This document shows, piece by piece, positions 25,425 through 34,147 of a stretch of 45,682 bases of DNA. Location: contig JALEOH010000014.1 of NCBI GenBank assembly GCA_022766605.1, positions 1 through 45,682 on the forward strand, read 5' to 3'. The translations under genes and the position numbers were made by a program. This DNA comes from Ezakiella sp. GTDB lineage: Bacteria; Bacillota; Clostridia; Tissierellales; Peptoniphilaceae. Numbering within the stretch: the first letter of the stretch is position 1; the number at the start of each line of letters is the position of its first letter. The notes under the pieces were generated by a model. It worked only from the letters and a program-made list of their open reading frames with translations. It was not told where the DNA came from and made no database searches.

Positions 25425-26765
25425 TTATAAAACTCCCTCTGGGAAAATGCCTGTAAAGCAACCTTCTGAAAAATCACGTCCGCCCATGGCCTCAAAAAGT
25501 CCATCGAGCGAAATAAATTCAAGACTGTCAGCGCCGATTATATCTTTAATTTCGTCCTTGGTGTGAACTGCTGCTATTAGTTCCTCACGAGTGGGCGTAT
25601 CCATCATTAAATTAGACGAATACTTGACCTCTGGGCTTCCAATTCTTACATGGACTTCACTTGCGCCAGCTTCCTTAAGCATTGTAATCGTCCTTTTCAT
25701 GGTAGTGCCACGAACTATTGAGTCATCGACTAGTACGAGCCTCTTACCCTTTATATATTCCTTTAATGGATTTAACTTGATTTTAACCGCAAGCTCTCTC
25801 ATGTCTTGACTAGGCTCGATAAAGCTACGTCCAACATATCTATTTTTTATTATGCCCTCTGTATAATTTAAACCCGACTCCTCAGCATAGCCTATTGCGA
25901 AGCTAGTTCCTGAGTCTGGAGCTCCTACTACAATATCTGCATCGGCTGGATGCTCTTTTGCAAGTATGCGCCCTGCATTTCTCCTTGCTGAATATATTGA
26001 CTTTCCATCTATATAAGAATCTGGTCGAGCGATATAGACCATTTCAAATACTCCAAGCTTTCTTCGACTTGGATCTCCCTTAACAACAACATCTATACCA
26101 TTTTTATCTATTTTTACGACCTCGCCTGGCTCAATATCTCTGACGAATTCTGCCCCAATAGAATCGAATGCACAAGTCTCGCTTGCAACCACCCATCTAT
26201 CTCCTAGCTTTCCAATTGAAAGAGGCTTGATTCCATAATAATCCCTTACAGCATACATGGTGTCATTTGCAATTATTATCATCGCATATGAACCTTTAAT
26301 CGTGTCAATAGTCTTTAAAAGTGCATCCTCAAAGGAATCCTTGGTATTTTTTGCAAGTAATGTTGCAATTACTTCAGTATCAAGCGTCGATTGGAACATA
26401 TATCCTTCGGCTTGCAATTCTTTTTTGATATCTTTTGCATTTGAAATAAAACCATCGTGCACAACTCCAAGCGCACCCATTCTTATTCCAGCAACTATGG
26501 GCTGAATATATGGATAGTCAAATCCCTCGCCTTTTGCCGCCATTCTCACATGACCAATTGCAATATTGCCATTTAATCTTTTTAGAATTTCATTATCAAA
26601 TACATCATTAACAAGACCCCTATCCTTATGATAGTCTATTAAGCCATTGTTAAATACAGCCATTCCAGCTGATTGTTGACCTCTATGCTGAAGAGCATAG
26701 AGCATATAATATAAATAATCCCTTGCTTCTTGGCTGTTGCCATAAACTCCCGCAATTCCGCTCAT
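25425..26765 (-). CDS. purF: Amidophosphoribosyltransferase with a degenerate glutaminase site
   Basis: PurF makes 5-phosphoribosylamine from PRPP, the first purine step. The phosphoribosyltransferase domain is intact: YIARPDS, PDSGTSFAIGYAEESG, and the PRPP loop LVLVDDSIVRGTT (about 343-355). The N-terminal class II glutaminase domain is not. The protein begins M-S-G-I-A-G-V, with Ser (AGC) where the nucleophilic Cys is expected; an in-frame stop lies two codons upstream, so no Cys start exists. The HNG oxyanion motif is HDG (103-105), and GHVRYST is GHVRMAA (71-77). The Asp of the glutamine pocket (LDTEV, 129) remains. It may use free NH3; alternatively a different clade with a shifted mechanism. 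The start overlaps purE in TAATG. Confidence 0.9.
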   Translation of the reverse strand: MSGIAGVYGNSQEARDYLYYMLYALQHRGQQSAGMAVFNNGLIDYHKDRGLVNDVFDNEILKRLNGNIAIGHVRMAAKGEGFDYPYIQPIVAGIRMGALGVVHDGFISNAKDIKKELQAEGYMFQSTLDTEVIATLLAKNTKDSFEDALLKTIDTIKGSYAMIIIANDTMYAVRDYYGIKPLSIGKLGDRWVVASETCAFDSIGAEFVRDIEPGEVVKIDKNGIDVVVKGDPSRRKLGVFEMVYIARPDSYIDGKSIYSARRNAGRILAKEHPADADIVVGAPDSGTSFAIGYAEESGLNYTEGIIKNRYVGRSFIEPSQDMRELAVKIKLNPLKEYIKGKRLVLVDDSIVRGTTMKRTITMLKEAGASEVHVRIGSPEVKYSSNLMMDTPTREELIAAVHTKDEIKDIIGADSLEFISLDGLFEAMGGRDFSEGCFTGIFPEGVL

Positions 26766-27244
26766 TAATTATTAATCTCCTCGTTCATCTCGTCTACTTG
26801 TGCTCTTAATTTTTTTCTATAATCTTCCATCTTATCTACCAATTCTGGATATTTTAAACTCATTATTTGTACGGCAAGAAGTGCGGCATTTTCTGCTCCA
26901 TCGATTGCAACAGTTGCAACGGGAATGCCCTTTGGCATTTGTACGACCGATAGCAATGAATCGAGTCCATCCATAGTCGAGCTCTTTCCTGGAATTCCAA
27001 TCACAGGAACTGTGGTATTTGCGGCAACCACTCCAGCTAGATGCGCGGCTTTTCCGGCAATTGCTATAATAGCGTCGATATTATTATCCCTTGCAGTTTT
27101 TGCAAATTCAAATGCCCTATCTGGTGTTCTATGAGCAGAGATTACCTCCGCATGCACATCTACTCCAAAATCCTCTAAAATCTTCTTAGACTTTTCCAAT
27201 AAACTCCTATCGGAAATACTTCCAATGATAATTGCAACTTTCAT
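26765..27244 (-). CDS. purE: N5-carboxyaminoimidazole ribonucleotide mutase PurE
   Basis: PurE moves the carboxyl group of N5-CAIR to C4 (class I) or carboxylates AIR directly (class II). The 159 residues begin [22 protein letters not shown] and contain [13 protein letters not shown] and [26 protein letters not shown], typical of PurE. No purK is nearby, so the class is unclear. The ATG at 27244 follows GGAGG; the reading frame upstream to 27352 is only a translation of the riboswitch. It is the first gene of the operon. Confidence 0.96.
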   Translation of the reverse strand: MKVAIIIGSISDRSLLEKSKKILEDFGVDVHAEVISAHRTPDRAFEFAKTARDNNIDAIIAIAGKAAHLAGVVAANTTVPVIGIPGKSSTMDGLDSLLSVVQMPKGIPVATVAIDGAENAALLAVQIMSLKYPELVDKMEDYRKKLRAQVDEMNEEINN

Positions 27245-27272
27245 TATAACCTCCAAAAAATAAATTAAAATT

Positions 27273-27312
27273 AAAAAACCCAAGCAGGTAGGGAATAACC
27301 TACCCGCCCGGG
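27273..27312 (-). terminator. Intrinsic terminator, expression platform of the PRPP riboswitch
   Basis: On the - strand, CCCGGGCGGGTAGG and CCTACCTGCTTGGG pair over 14 bp (three G-T pairs) and are followed by T6. The 5' arm is also the 3' end of the aptamer, so aptamer folding and termination are mutually exclusive. Confidence 0.88.
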
Positions 27313-27393
27313 CTTTTCTCCCTTCGGTGTAAAGGCCATTGGCCTCCCTCATCGCTCGGTCTTACCCACTGGGCAGATCCCTAGATTCGCTTA
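27293..27393 (-). ncRNA. PRPP riboswitch (ykkC family, subtype 2b)
   Basis: The - strand RNA contains the ykkC-family landmarks in order: CTAGGGATC near 27380, a small CCC-AGT-GGG hairpin, AGACCGAGCGATGAGG, a GGCC-AAT-GGCC stem, then ACACCGAAGGGAGAAAAGCC and CCGGGCGGGTAGG at the 3' end. The last segment, which extends the 3' end, is typical of the PRPP-binding subtype and not of the guanidine subtype. Position directly before purE supports PRPP as ligand. High PRPP should stabilise the aptamer, block the terminator and turn on the whole operon. Only a few bases separate it from the stop codon of the upstream gene. Confidence 0.8.
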
Positions 27394-27396
27394 TCC

Positions 27397-28386
27397 TTAT
27401 CTATTAACTAAAAACATGAACTCATCGCTTAATATATGCTCAAGCTCATAAAGCTTAAAAAATTTGCTTACTTGTTTGCTTTTATCTTCACTCGGCTTAT
27501 AAATTATGACCGCATCCTTTACAAGATAGAATTTTAAATCAGAAAAATTAACATTTACTCCATCTTTATTGATTTTATCCATTATAAATTTCTTCGCCAA
27601 GTCGGTATCTCTTATAAAATCACCCAATCCAAAGGTCTCATTCTTATCTAAATTAAAATTAATAGTGTCAAAGTAAAATTTCACTTCATCACCCGATTTA
27701 ATCTTGCCATTAAAGATGATAGACAATATTTTTTTATTGCTCATAGCAATATCATATACCAGATTAAAACTGTTAAAATCATATTTTTTATATAATTCTT
27801 CCAAATATTTGTCGATATATTCATTTATGCTTTGATTTGACTTGCTTAAGACATTTGGAAAACTAACATCGATTATCTTAGTGTACTGGGTGCCGTCGCT
27901 TGTGCTTTCGGTCGTGATATTCTTAAAATTTCTGGTATATATGCCATCGATATTGGATCTAATATAGACGGTGTCTCCATTTAAGAAAGTGTCGTAATTT
28001 AATACTGATACAAAAAAAGTATATGGAACATATGTTACGCCATCTTTTATTGTGGGCACGACATATAAATCTACTTTTCCATTGTAGCGATCGTAGTATT
28101 CATCTTTGCCAACGGTAAGCCTTGCCTTAAAGTAGCCCTTGCTGACATCGATTATACCTCCGGTATTCCACACGACCTCATAGCCCAAACTCTCCATGGT
28201 TTCTCGAAGTGGGAGCATGAAAAGCTGGGTGTCCGCCATGGACTCCACGACAAATGGCTTATTCGTAAATATATGTGATTTAATCCCACTCATCTGCGTG
28301 ATGTCGTGGCTGCTTTCGCTTGCATATGCTACACTACATAACGCGCAGACCAATAGGATTGCAATCAATAATCTAATCCTCTTCAT
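27397..28386 (-). CDS. Secreted stalk-domain protein with DUF3298-like C terminus
   Basis: This 329-residue protein has a signal peptide (LLIAILLVCALCSVAYASE). Residues about 30-145 resemble the copper-amine-oxidase N-terminal-like stalk domain (LPLRETMESLGYEVVW, DGVTYVPYTFF). The rest (about 165-329) resembles DUF4163/DUF3298 domains of anti-sigma or PdaC-like proteins (TKIIDVSFPNVLSKSN, NLDKNETFGLGDF). It should be extracytoplasmic; a ligand-binding role is inference. GGAGG precedes the ATG. It follows yitT by 48 bp and ends next to the PRPP aptamer. Confidence 0.7.
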   Translation of the reverse strand: MKRIRLLIAILLVCALCSVAYASESSHDITQMSGIKSHIFTNKPFVVESMADTQLFMLPLRETMESLGYEVVWNTGGIIDVSKGYFKARLTVGKDEYYDRYNGKVDLYVVPTIKDGVTYVPYTFFVSVLNYDTFLNGDTVYIRSNIDGIYTRNFKNITTESTSDGTQYTKIIDVSFPNVLSKSNQSINEYIDKYLEELYKKYDFNSFNLVYDIAMSNKKILSIIFNGKIKSGDEVKFYFDTINFNLDKNETFGLGDFIRDTDLAKKFIMDKINKDGVNVNFSDLKFYLVKDAVIIYKPSEDKSKQVSKFFKLYELEHILSDEFMFLVNR

Positions 28387-28434
28387 ATTCCTCCACCCAA
28401 ATACATTGTATCACAAATTCACAAAAAATTAAAG

Positions 28435-29334
28435 CTAGTCCTCAATACTTTTCCAATGCCAGCCAAAAACCTGGTGAGCATTTGTAACAACCATGAATAC
28501 TTTAGTATCAACCGCCTTTACATATGCCCTTAATCTTATTAAATCACGATTATTTATTACAGTTTGAATTACTATTCTATCTTTATTCTCATAAGCTCCC
28601 TTAGCTTCATATATGGTTGCTGAGCGACCAATTGAAATTAAGAATTCACAAATCTTCTCCGGCTGCGTGGTCGTGATATAGCAGAGCTTACTTGTATTCA
28701 TGCCATCAATCGTATAATCCACTATTACTCCTGTTAGAATGACGCCAACTAAGCAATATAGAGCTATCTCAAGTCCATATGAAAAACTGACAAATAATGT
28801 TATTACGAGATCCGTTATAAGGCACCCCTTGCCAAGGTCGAGACCAAAAAATTTATTTAATATCTTAGAAATTATATCGCTTCCGCCAGTTGAAGCATTT
28901 TGATTTAAAACCAAACCAACTCCAACTCCATATAATATACAAGCTGTAATTAAGCTTAAAAATACATTATCTATCGGTGGAGCTGCAACTGGAATAACTA
29001 AGTCCATAAGCCATACAAGACCCGAAAGTCCAATAGATGCTATTACAGTGAGCACTCCAAAACTATTGCCGATAAATACAAATCCAAGTATAAATAATAC
29101 TATATTGGCCACTATTAATAATGGTGGCGCACTGATGCCTGTAATCTTACTTAATATTAGCGCCATACCAGTTGCGCCGCCTAGAGATAGATCATTTGGC
29201 AACAAGAAAAAGTGGATTGCAACCGCAATCATAATAACCCCAATTACCATTATAAGCGCCTGCTTTATAGTAACTTTAGGTCTAATTTTTTTCAGTTTGG
29301 AAATCCTCTCCTTGCTTAATTCTAATTCCTTCAT
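28435..29334 (-). CDS. YitT family membrane protein
   Basis: The 299 residues show five to six membrane segments in the DUF161 (YitT_membrane) region, with FFLLPNDLSLGGATGMALIL and NQNASTGGSDIISKIL, and a C-terminal DUF2179 domain (SIGRSATIYEAKGAYENKDRIVIQTVINNRDLIRLRAY). YitT proteins are widespread in Firmicutes and have no firmly known function. GAGGAG precedes the ATG. It sits between the gcv genes and the stalk-domain gene on the same strand. Confidence 0.92.
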   Translation of the reverse strand: MKELELSKERISKLKKIRPKVTIKQALIMVIGVIMIAVAIHFFLLPNDLSLGGATGMALILSKITGISAPPLLIVANIVLFILGFVFIGNSFGVLTVIASIGLSGLVWLMDLVIPVAAPPIDNVFLSLITACILYGVGVGLVLNQNASTGGSDIISKILNKFFGLDLGKGCLITDLVITLFVSFSYGLEIALYCLVGVILTGVIVDYTIDGMNTSKLCYITTTQPEKICEFLISIGRSATIYEAKGAYENKDRIVIQTVINNRDLIRLRAYVKAVDTKVFMVVTNAHQVFGWHWKSIED

Positions 29335-29352
29335 TCACTCCTCCAATTATGT

Positions 29353-29371
29353 AGGGCGGAAAGCCCGCCCT
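29353..29371. repeat. GC-rich hairpin between gcvPB and the YitT gene
   Basis: AGGGCGG and CCGCCCT are perfect 7-bp arms around a 5-base loop, a GC-rich island in AT-rich DNA. On the - strand the sequence after it is not T-rich, so it is not a standard terminator for gcvPB. It may slow 3' decay or reduce readthrough into the YitT gene. Confidence 0.5.
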
Positions 29372-29379
29372 CTATATTT

Positions 29380-30840
29380 TTACCATTCGGCTTTAACGAT
29401 TGGTGTTCTTGCCGCTGCAGTTTCATCAGGTCTTGAGATGTCCGTGGTTAGTGGAGCATTCTTCAAGCTTTCTGGATCTTCTTTAGCAACTCTTGCAATA
29501 TCTAGCATTGCATCTACAAATTCATCTAGAGTTTCTAGAGATTCCGTTTCAGTTGGTTCGATCATAAGAGCTTCATCAACAATTAATGGGAAATAAACTG
29601 TTGGTGGATGGATTCCTCTATCGATCAAGCCCTTTGCTACGTCGTTTGTCGTAACTCCAAGCTTTTCGTGATCTTTAAGTCCAGCTAAGATTACTTCGTG
29701 CTTAACAGTTGTATTAACTGCCATATTGTATTCGCCCTTTAATCTCGCTGCAAGATAATTTGCATTTAATACTGCATAATCACTTGCAAGTTCTAGACCA
29801 TCTGAGCCCATAGTTAGACAGTAAGTGTATGCGCGAACGATAATTCCAAAATGCCCATAGAAGTCTTTCATATGACCATAGCTTTGTGGCTTATCGTAAT
29901 TTAGAGTAAACTTATCGCCATCCTTTTCAACTACTGGAACTGGTAAGAATGGGGCTAAGAATTCCTTACATACTATTGGTCCTGAACCAGGTCCGCCACC
30001 ACCATGAGGAGTGGAAAGCGTCTTGTGGATATTGTAGTGCATTACGTCAAATCCCATCTTGCCAGGCTTTGCATGACCCATAATAGCATTTGCATTAGCG
30101 CCATCATAGTAACAAAGTCCGCCAGCTTCGTGGATAATATCGGTAATTTCTTTGATGTGTTGGTCAAATAATCCCAAAGTATTTGGGTTTGTTAGCATTA
30201 GTCCTGCTGTATCTTCGCCAACAACTGCTCTTAAAGCATCTAGATCAACTAAGCCATTTTCATCACTTGGAATTTCTACTGGAGTATATCCAGCCACAGC
30301 TGCTGTTGCAGGGTTGGTACCATGAGCTGAGTCAGGAATGATGATCTTATTTCTCTTAAAGTCTCCTCTTGATTCATGATATGCTCTAATCAAAAGTACA
30401 CCAGCGAGTTCGCCTTGAGCACCTGCTGCAGGTTGCAATGTACCTGCATCCATGCCTGCAATTTCTTCAAGAATTTCAAGTAGATTATACATTAGCTCTA
30501 GTGCGCCTTGAACTTGATATTCTTCTTGATATGGGTGAAGAGCAGCAAATCCAGGAAGTGAAGCCATTTCTTCGTTGATCTTTGGATTGTATTTCATAGT
30601 GCAACTACCTAGTGGATAGAATCCTGTATCTACACCAAAGTTTTTATTTGAAAGATTCGTATAGTGACGAACGATATCTACTTCATTTACCTCTGGAAGC
30701 TTTGGAGCTTCGGATGCAAGAAATTCTGAAGGCACGAGATCCTTTAGTTCTTTTTCTTCAACATCGAGCTTTGGAAGTTGATAAGCAGTTCTACCAGGAG
30801 TCGATTTTTCAAAAATCAGTGAGTCATATTTTCTAAACAT
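29380..30840 (-). CDS. gcvPB: Glycine dehydrogenase (decarboxylating) subunit 2
   Basis: This is the C-terminal half of the split P protein. With gcvPA it decarboxylates glycine and passes the aminomethyl group to lipoyl-GcvH. The 486 residues contain the pyridoxal phosphate lysine in [19 protein letters not shown] and the N-terminal [15 protein letters not shown]. It overlaps gcvPA by one base (TAATG), consistent with a 1:1 heterotetramer. It is last in the gcv operon. Confidence 0.97.
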   Translation of the reverse strand: MFRKYDSLIFEKSTPGRTAYQLPKLDVEEKELKDLVPSEFLASEAPKLPEVNEVDIVRHYTNLSNKNFGVDTGFYPLGSCTMKYNPKINEEMASLPGFAALHPYQEEYQVQGALELMYNLLEILEEIAGMDAGTLQPAAGAQGELAGVLLIRAYHESRGDFKRNKIIIPDSAHGTNPATAAVAGYTPVEIPSDENGLVDLDALRAVVGEDTAGLMLTNPNTLGLFDQHIKEITDIIHEAGGLCYYDGANANAIMGHAKPGKMGFDVMHYNIHKTLSTPHGGGGPGSGPIVCKEFLAPFLPVPVVEKDGDKFTLNYDKPQSYGHMKDFYGHFGIIVRAYTYCLTMGSDGLELASDYAVLNANYLAARLKGEYNMAVNTTVKHEVILAGLKDHEKLGVTTNDVAKGLIDRGIHPPTVYFPLIVDEALMIEPTETESLETLDEFVDAMLDIARVAKEDPESLKNAPLTTDISRPDETAAARTPIVKAEW

Positions 30841-32177
30841 TATTTCACCTCCAAGTAATCAGCTAGAGCATCCATTTCTTCTTTGGTGCGCTTTTCTGTA
30901 ACTGCATACATGATATCATTTTTCCCATCTTCGAAGAAACGACCCATGCCAACTCCGCCAATGATATTCTTTTCGAATAATTTCTTAGATTGTTCCTCTG
31001 CACTTAGACCAGTAACTACAAATTCCTTGAAGAATGGCTTGTTATACTTTAGCTTTAAGCCCTTTTCTTCGAGTTTCTTTTGTAGATAGTGAGCCTTTTG
31101 AATGCATTGAGTTGCAACCTCTTGAAGTCCGCTCTTGCCCATTGTGCACATATATATGCTTGCTGCAAGGGTGTTTAATCCTTGGTTAGAGCAGATATTT
31201 GAAGTTGCCTTTTCACGTCTAATGTGTTGCTCTCTAGCTGTTAGCGTCATGACCCAGCATCTCTTGCCGTTTCTGTCAGTTGTTTGACCAACGATACGCC
31301 CTGGCATCTTTCTCATGAATTTTTCTTTAACAGCCATAAATCCTAGATATGGTCCGCCAAAGCTCATATTGATACCAAGAGCTTGTCCTTCACCAATAAC
31401 TACATCAGCTCCTAGTTCGCTTGGCTTTTTCAAAATTCCTAGCGAAATAGGATCAACGCTCATTACAAAAGCAGTCTTCTTGCCTGTGTGAGCAACTTCG
31501 CTAAGAGACTTTGCATCTTCGATAATACCAAAGAAATTAGGGCTTTGTACGATAACAGCTGCTACATCGTCACTCATTTCAGACTTTAGCTTTTCGATGT
31601 CGGTTTCGCCATCCTTATGCGGTATTGTTACAACTTCAAGGCTTTGAGCATGAGCATAAGTCTTTAGTACTGCGCGTGAGCTTGGATTTAATGTTTCAGA
31701 TACAATTATCTTTTTCTTTTTAGCGACATTTGCGCACATGATTGCAGTTTCTACAACTGCATTTGATTGGTCATATACGCTCGCATTTGCTACATCCATT
31801 CCAGTTAAATCGCAAATCATAGTTTGGAATTCAAAAATATATTGAAGAGTTCCTTGACTTACTTCTGGTTGATATGGTGTATAAGCTGTATAATATTCGG
31901 ATCTTGAGGTGATTGCAGGAATGATACTTGGAATATAGTGATCATAAACTCCTGCACCCAAAAATGATGGAATAAAAGCTGGCGTTAAATTCTTAGCGGC
32001 AAGACCGCCAACAATTTGTCTAACTTCCATTTCGGACTTTGACTTTGGTAAATCAAGGCCATTTTTTAATCTCATCGATTCTGGAACATCTTTAAAGAGC
32101 TCGTCGATTGAAGAAACTCCAATCGTATCGAGCATCTTTTTTAAATCACCTTCCGTATGTGAAAGGTAAGGATACAT
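30840..32177 (-). CDS. gcvPA: Glycine dehydrogenase (decarboxylating) subunit 1
   Basis: The N-terminal half of the split P protein. The 445 residues contain [39 protein letters not shown] and [25 protein letters not shown], all family hallmarks. It starts 3 bp after gcvH. Confidence 0.97.
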   Translation of the reverse strand: MYPYLSHTEGDLKKMLDTIGVSSIDELFKDVPESMRLKNGLDLPKSKSEMEVRQIVGGLAAKNLTPAFIPSFLGAGVYDHYIPSIIPAITSRSEYYTAYTPYQPEVSQGTLQYIFEFQTMICDLTGMDVANASVYDQSNAVVETAIMCANVAKKKKIIVSETLNPSSRAVLKTYAHAQSLEVVTIPHKDGETDIEKLKSEMSDDVAAVIVQSPNFFGIIEDAKSLSEVAHTGKKTAFVMSVDPISLGILKKPSELGADVVIGEGQALGINMSFGGPYLGFMAVKEKFMRKMPGRIVGQTTDRNGKRCWVMTLTAREQHIRREKATSNICSNQGLNTLAASIYMCTMGKSGLQEVATQCIQKAHYLQKKLEEKGLKLKYNKPFFKEFVVTGLSAEEQSKKLFEKNIIGGVGMGRFFEDGKNDIMYAVTEKRTKEEMDALADYLEVK

Positions 32178-32180
32178 AAC

Positions 32181-32564
32181 TTATGCCTCCTCAGCTAAGA
32201 ACTTTTCGTATTCTTCAGCGCTCATCAATTCCTTTGTTTCTTCAGGATCTGATAGCTTTAGCTTGCAAACCCAAGCTTCATATGGCTTTTCATTGATTAG
32301 TTGTGGGCTGTCTTCTAGTTCTTCATTAACTTCTACAACTGTGCCACCTGCTGGTGCAAATAGATCGCTTGCTGCCTTTGTTGATTCGATAGCAGCAACT
32401 GCTTCTTCCTTGTCAAATTCGTCATCTACTTCTGGTAATTCAACATAAACGATTTCTCCAAGATGTGATTGTGCATAATCACATAGTCCTACATAAGCTT
32501 CTTCTCCTTCGACCTTTAACCATTCATGGTCCTTAGTGTACAATAAATCTTTCTTAACTTCCAT
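32181..32564 (-). CDS. gcvH: Glycine cleavage system H protein
   Basis: The lipoyl carrier that shuttles the aminomethyl group between P, T and L proteins. The 127 residues contain VGLCDYAQSHLGEIVYVELPE and the lipoylation site AAIESTKAASDL with the modified Lys in ESTKA. The L protein (lpd) and lipoate-attachment genes are not in the window. It follows gcvT by 19 bp. Confidence 0.97.
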   Translation of the reverse strand: MEVKKDLLYTKDHEWLKVEGEEAYVGLCDYAQSHLGEIVYVELPEVDDEFDKEEAVAAIESTKAASDLFAPAGGTVVEVNEELEDSPQLINEKPYEAWVCKLKLSDPEETKELMSAEEYEKFLAEEA

Positions 32565-32583
32565 TTTAATACCTCCTATAATT

Positions 32584-33693
32584 TTATTTACTATGCCTGT
32601 CGCCTCTTTCGGCTAAGAATTTCTTCTTGATAATCTTAGCTTCAACGGGTTTATTTCTAATAATTACATCAAAAGTATTGCCTACTCCCTTGTAATCAAT
32701 ATCGATAATTGCATTTCCAATTGGCTTACCAAGTGTTGGTGATTTATATCCAGTGCTTACTACGCCGATGGTCTTGCCGTCTTTTTGAATTTCATATCCA
32801 TGTCTTGGAATACCACGACCTAGTAATTCAAATCCAACTAGAGTTTTCTTTGGGTCCTTTAAATATTCTTCTAGTGCAGCTCTTCCAAGATAGTCAATAT
32901 CTGATTTAGTATCTACAAAGAACTTTAGTCCAGCTTCAACAGGATTATGCTCTTCGTCAAATTCATTTCCATAAAGTGGTAGTGATGCTTCAAATCTTAA
33001 AGTATCGCGGCATCCTAGACCGCATGGTCTTAATTCTACATCCTTGCCAGCCTCTAGTACAGCATCCCAAACCTTTACTATTGATTCATTGTCAGTATAG
33101 ATTTCAAATCCATCTTCACCAGTATAACCAGTTCTTGAAACAAGGCTTGGGCACCCAGCAACTTTAACTCCATCCTTAAAAGTATAATAAGTGATTTCAT
33201 CAAGATCACAGTCTACAATTTTTTGCATAACCTCTTGTGCCTTTGGTCCTTGAACAGCTACTTGTGCGATTTCAGGCGAAGCATTTCTAACTTCAACATC
33301 GAAGTCCTTTGCGTGTTTTTCAATCCAAGCAAAATCCTTGTCAACATTAGCTGCATTTACAACCAATAAATACTTCTCTTTATTGTATTTATAAGTTAGT
33401 AAATCATCAACCACTCCTCCACGTTCATTGCACATAAAAGTATATTGAATGTGATTGTCTTCTAAAGGCGTAATGTCAGTTGTAATTAGATAATTAACAA
33501 ATTTTTCAGCCTCTTTGCCTTCTACCCATATCTCACCCATATGTGAGACATCGAACATGCCAGCTCTTTCGCGAACTGCTTCATGTTCATCTTCCAAACT
33601 CGTGTAGCTTCCTGGTAGTTCCCAGCCAGCATATTCAATTATGCTGCCATTTAAAGCCACATGCTTGTCATAAAGCGGAGTTTTTTTAGCCAT
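32584..33693 (-). CDS. gcvT: Aminomethyltransferase (glycine cleavage T protein)
   Basis: GcvT releases NH3 from the aminomethyl-lipoyl intermediate and forms 5,10-methylene-THF. The 369 residues contain AGMFDVSHMGEIWVEG, YTFMCNERGGVVDDLLTYK, VSRTGYTGEDGFEIY and RDTLRFEASLPLYGNE, the folate- and active-site signature regions. AAAAGGAGG precedes the ATG. It is the first gene of the operon. No glycine riboswitch was recognised in its leader of about 40 nt. Confidence 0.97.
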   Translation of the reverse strand: MAKKTPLYDKHVALNGSIIEYAGWELPGSYTSLEDEHEAVRERAGMFDVSHMGEIWVEGKEAEKFVNYLITTDITPLEDNHIQYTFMCNERGGVVDDLLTYKYNKEKYLLVVNAANVDKDFAWIEKHAKDFDVEVRNASPEIAQVAVQGPKAQEVMQKIVDCDLDEITYYTFKDGVKVAGCPSLVSRTGYTGEDGFEIYTDNESIVKVWDAVLEAGKDVELRPCGLGCRDTLRFEASLPLYGNEFDEEHNPVEAGLKFFVDTKSDIDYLGRAALEEYLKDPKKTLVGFELLGRGIPRHGYEIQKDGKTIGVVSTGYKSPTLGKPIGNAIIDIDYKGVGNTFDVIIRNKPVEAKIIKKKFLAERGDRHSK

Positions 33694-33740
33694 AATGTTC
33701 CTCCTTTTACTATAATAAAACCTATTAAGGTCCTGCTTGT

Positions 33741-33769
33741 ATTATACCCCAAAGCTTCATGATTTTCAA
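33741..33769 (-). promoter_or_regulatory. Promoter of the gcv operon
   Basis: On the - strand, TTGAAA (33764-33769) and TATAAT (33741-33746) are 17 bp apart. The remaining space to the AlbA_2 remnant (33770-33897) is AT-rich, with no recognised gene. Confidence 0.8.
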
Positions 33770-33897
33770 CATTTATTATCATTCAAGCGACATTTATTTG
33801 TAAAAAATTTTTAATCTACATTTTTGCAAATAATTCTACATGCTGAAAATGCAAATACCAAGTCGAAGTTGATGAATTTAAGACTATATTTTATAAT

Positions 33898-34095
33898 TTA
33901 AACATTCACTTTTACAATGTATATTGTAAATATTAAATCTAAATTAACCCCCACGACTTCTCTTTTATCATTTACTCCAAGTAGTATATGTCCGCCATTT
34001 CTATTATTAAATGAACATACTATATCAAAGATATCTTTAGTCAAAGCATTGCTAGATTTCTTAAATTCCTCAAAAGCTTTCAGCTCGATTGACAA
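33898..34095 (-). pseudogene. Truncated AlbA_2 (Schlafen-type) domain protein
   Basis: The 65 codons read FEEFKKSSNALTKDIFDIVCSFNNRNGGHILLGVNDKREVVGVN and then an unrelated tail (LDLIFTIYIVKVNV). The conserved part is the N-terminal half of an AlbA_2 domain: E-F-K-K-S, L-x-K-D-I, CSFNNRNGGHILLGV. Full-length AlbA_2 regulators have about 400 residues or more, so most of the gene is missing. It begins with TTG and has only a weak ribosome binding site. A consensus + strand promoter for the next gene lies in its first codons. It is probably a relic of a transferred element. Confidence 0.75.
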
Positions 34096-34117
34096 AATAA
34101 GTCTTTCACTTTATAAT
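34089..34117 (+). promoter_or_regulatory. Consensus promoter of the two-component/redox module
   Basis: On the + strand, TTGACA (34089-34094) and TATAAT (34112-34117) match consensus exactly with a 17-bp spacer. The -35 element lies inside the 5' end of the truncated AlbA_2 gene. The leader to the ATG at 34148 contains AAGGAGG. Confidence 0.88.
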
Positions 34118-34147
34118 AAGCACATATTTTTATAGCAAGGAGGCAAT

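Noticed and set aside
27245..27352. N-terminal extension of purE
   Set aside because: It translates the riboswitch and terminator RNA. PurE proteins start at MKVAIIIGS, which has its own ribosome binding site.
29353..29371. Terminator after gcvPB
   Set aside because: The hairpin is strong, but no T-run follows on the - strand. It is kept only as a hairpin/repeat feature.
33694..33770. Glycine riboswitch before gcvT
   Set aside because: The predicted leader is about 40 nt, too short for a glycine aptamer, and no conserved core was seen.
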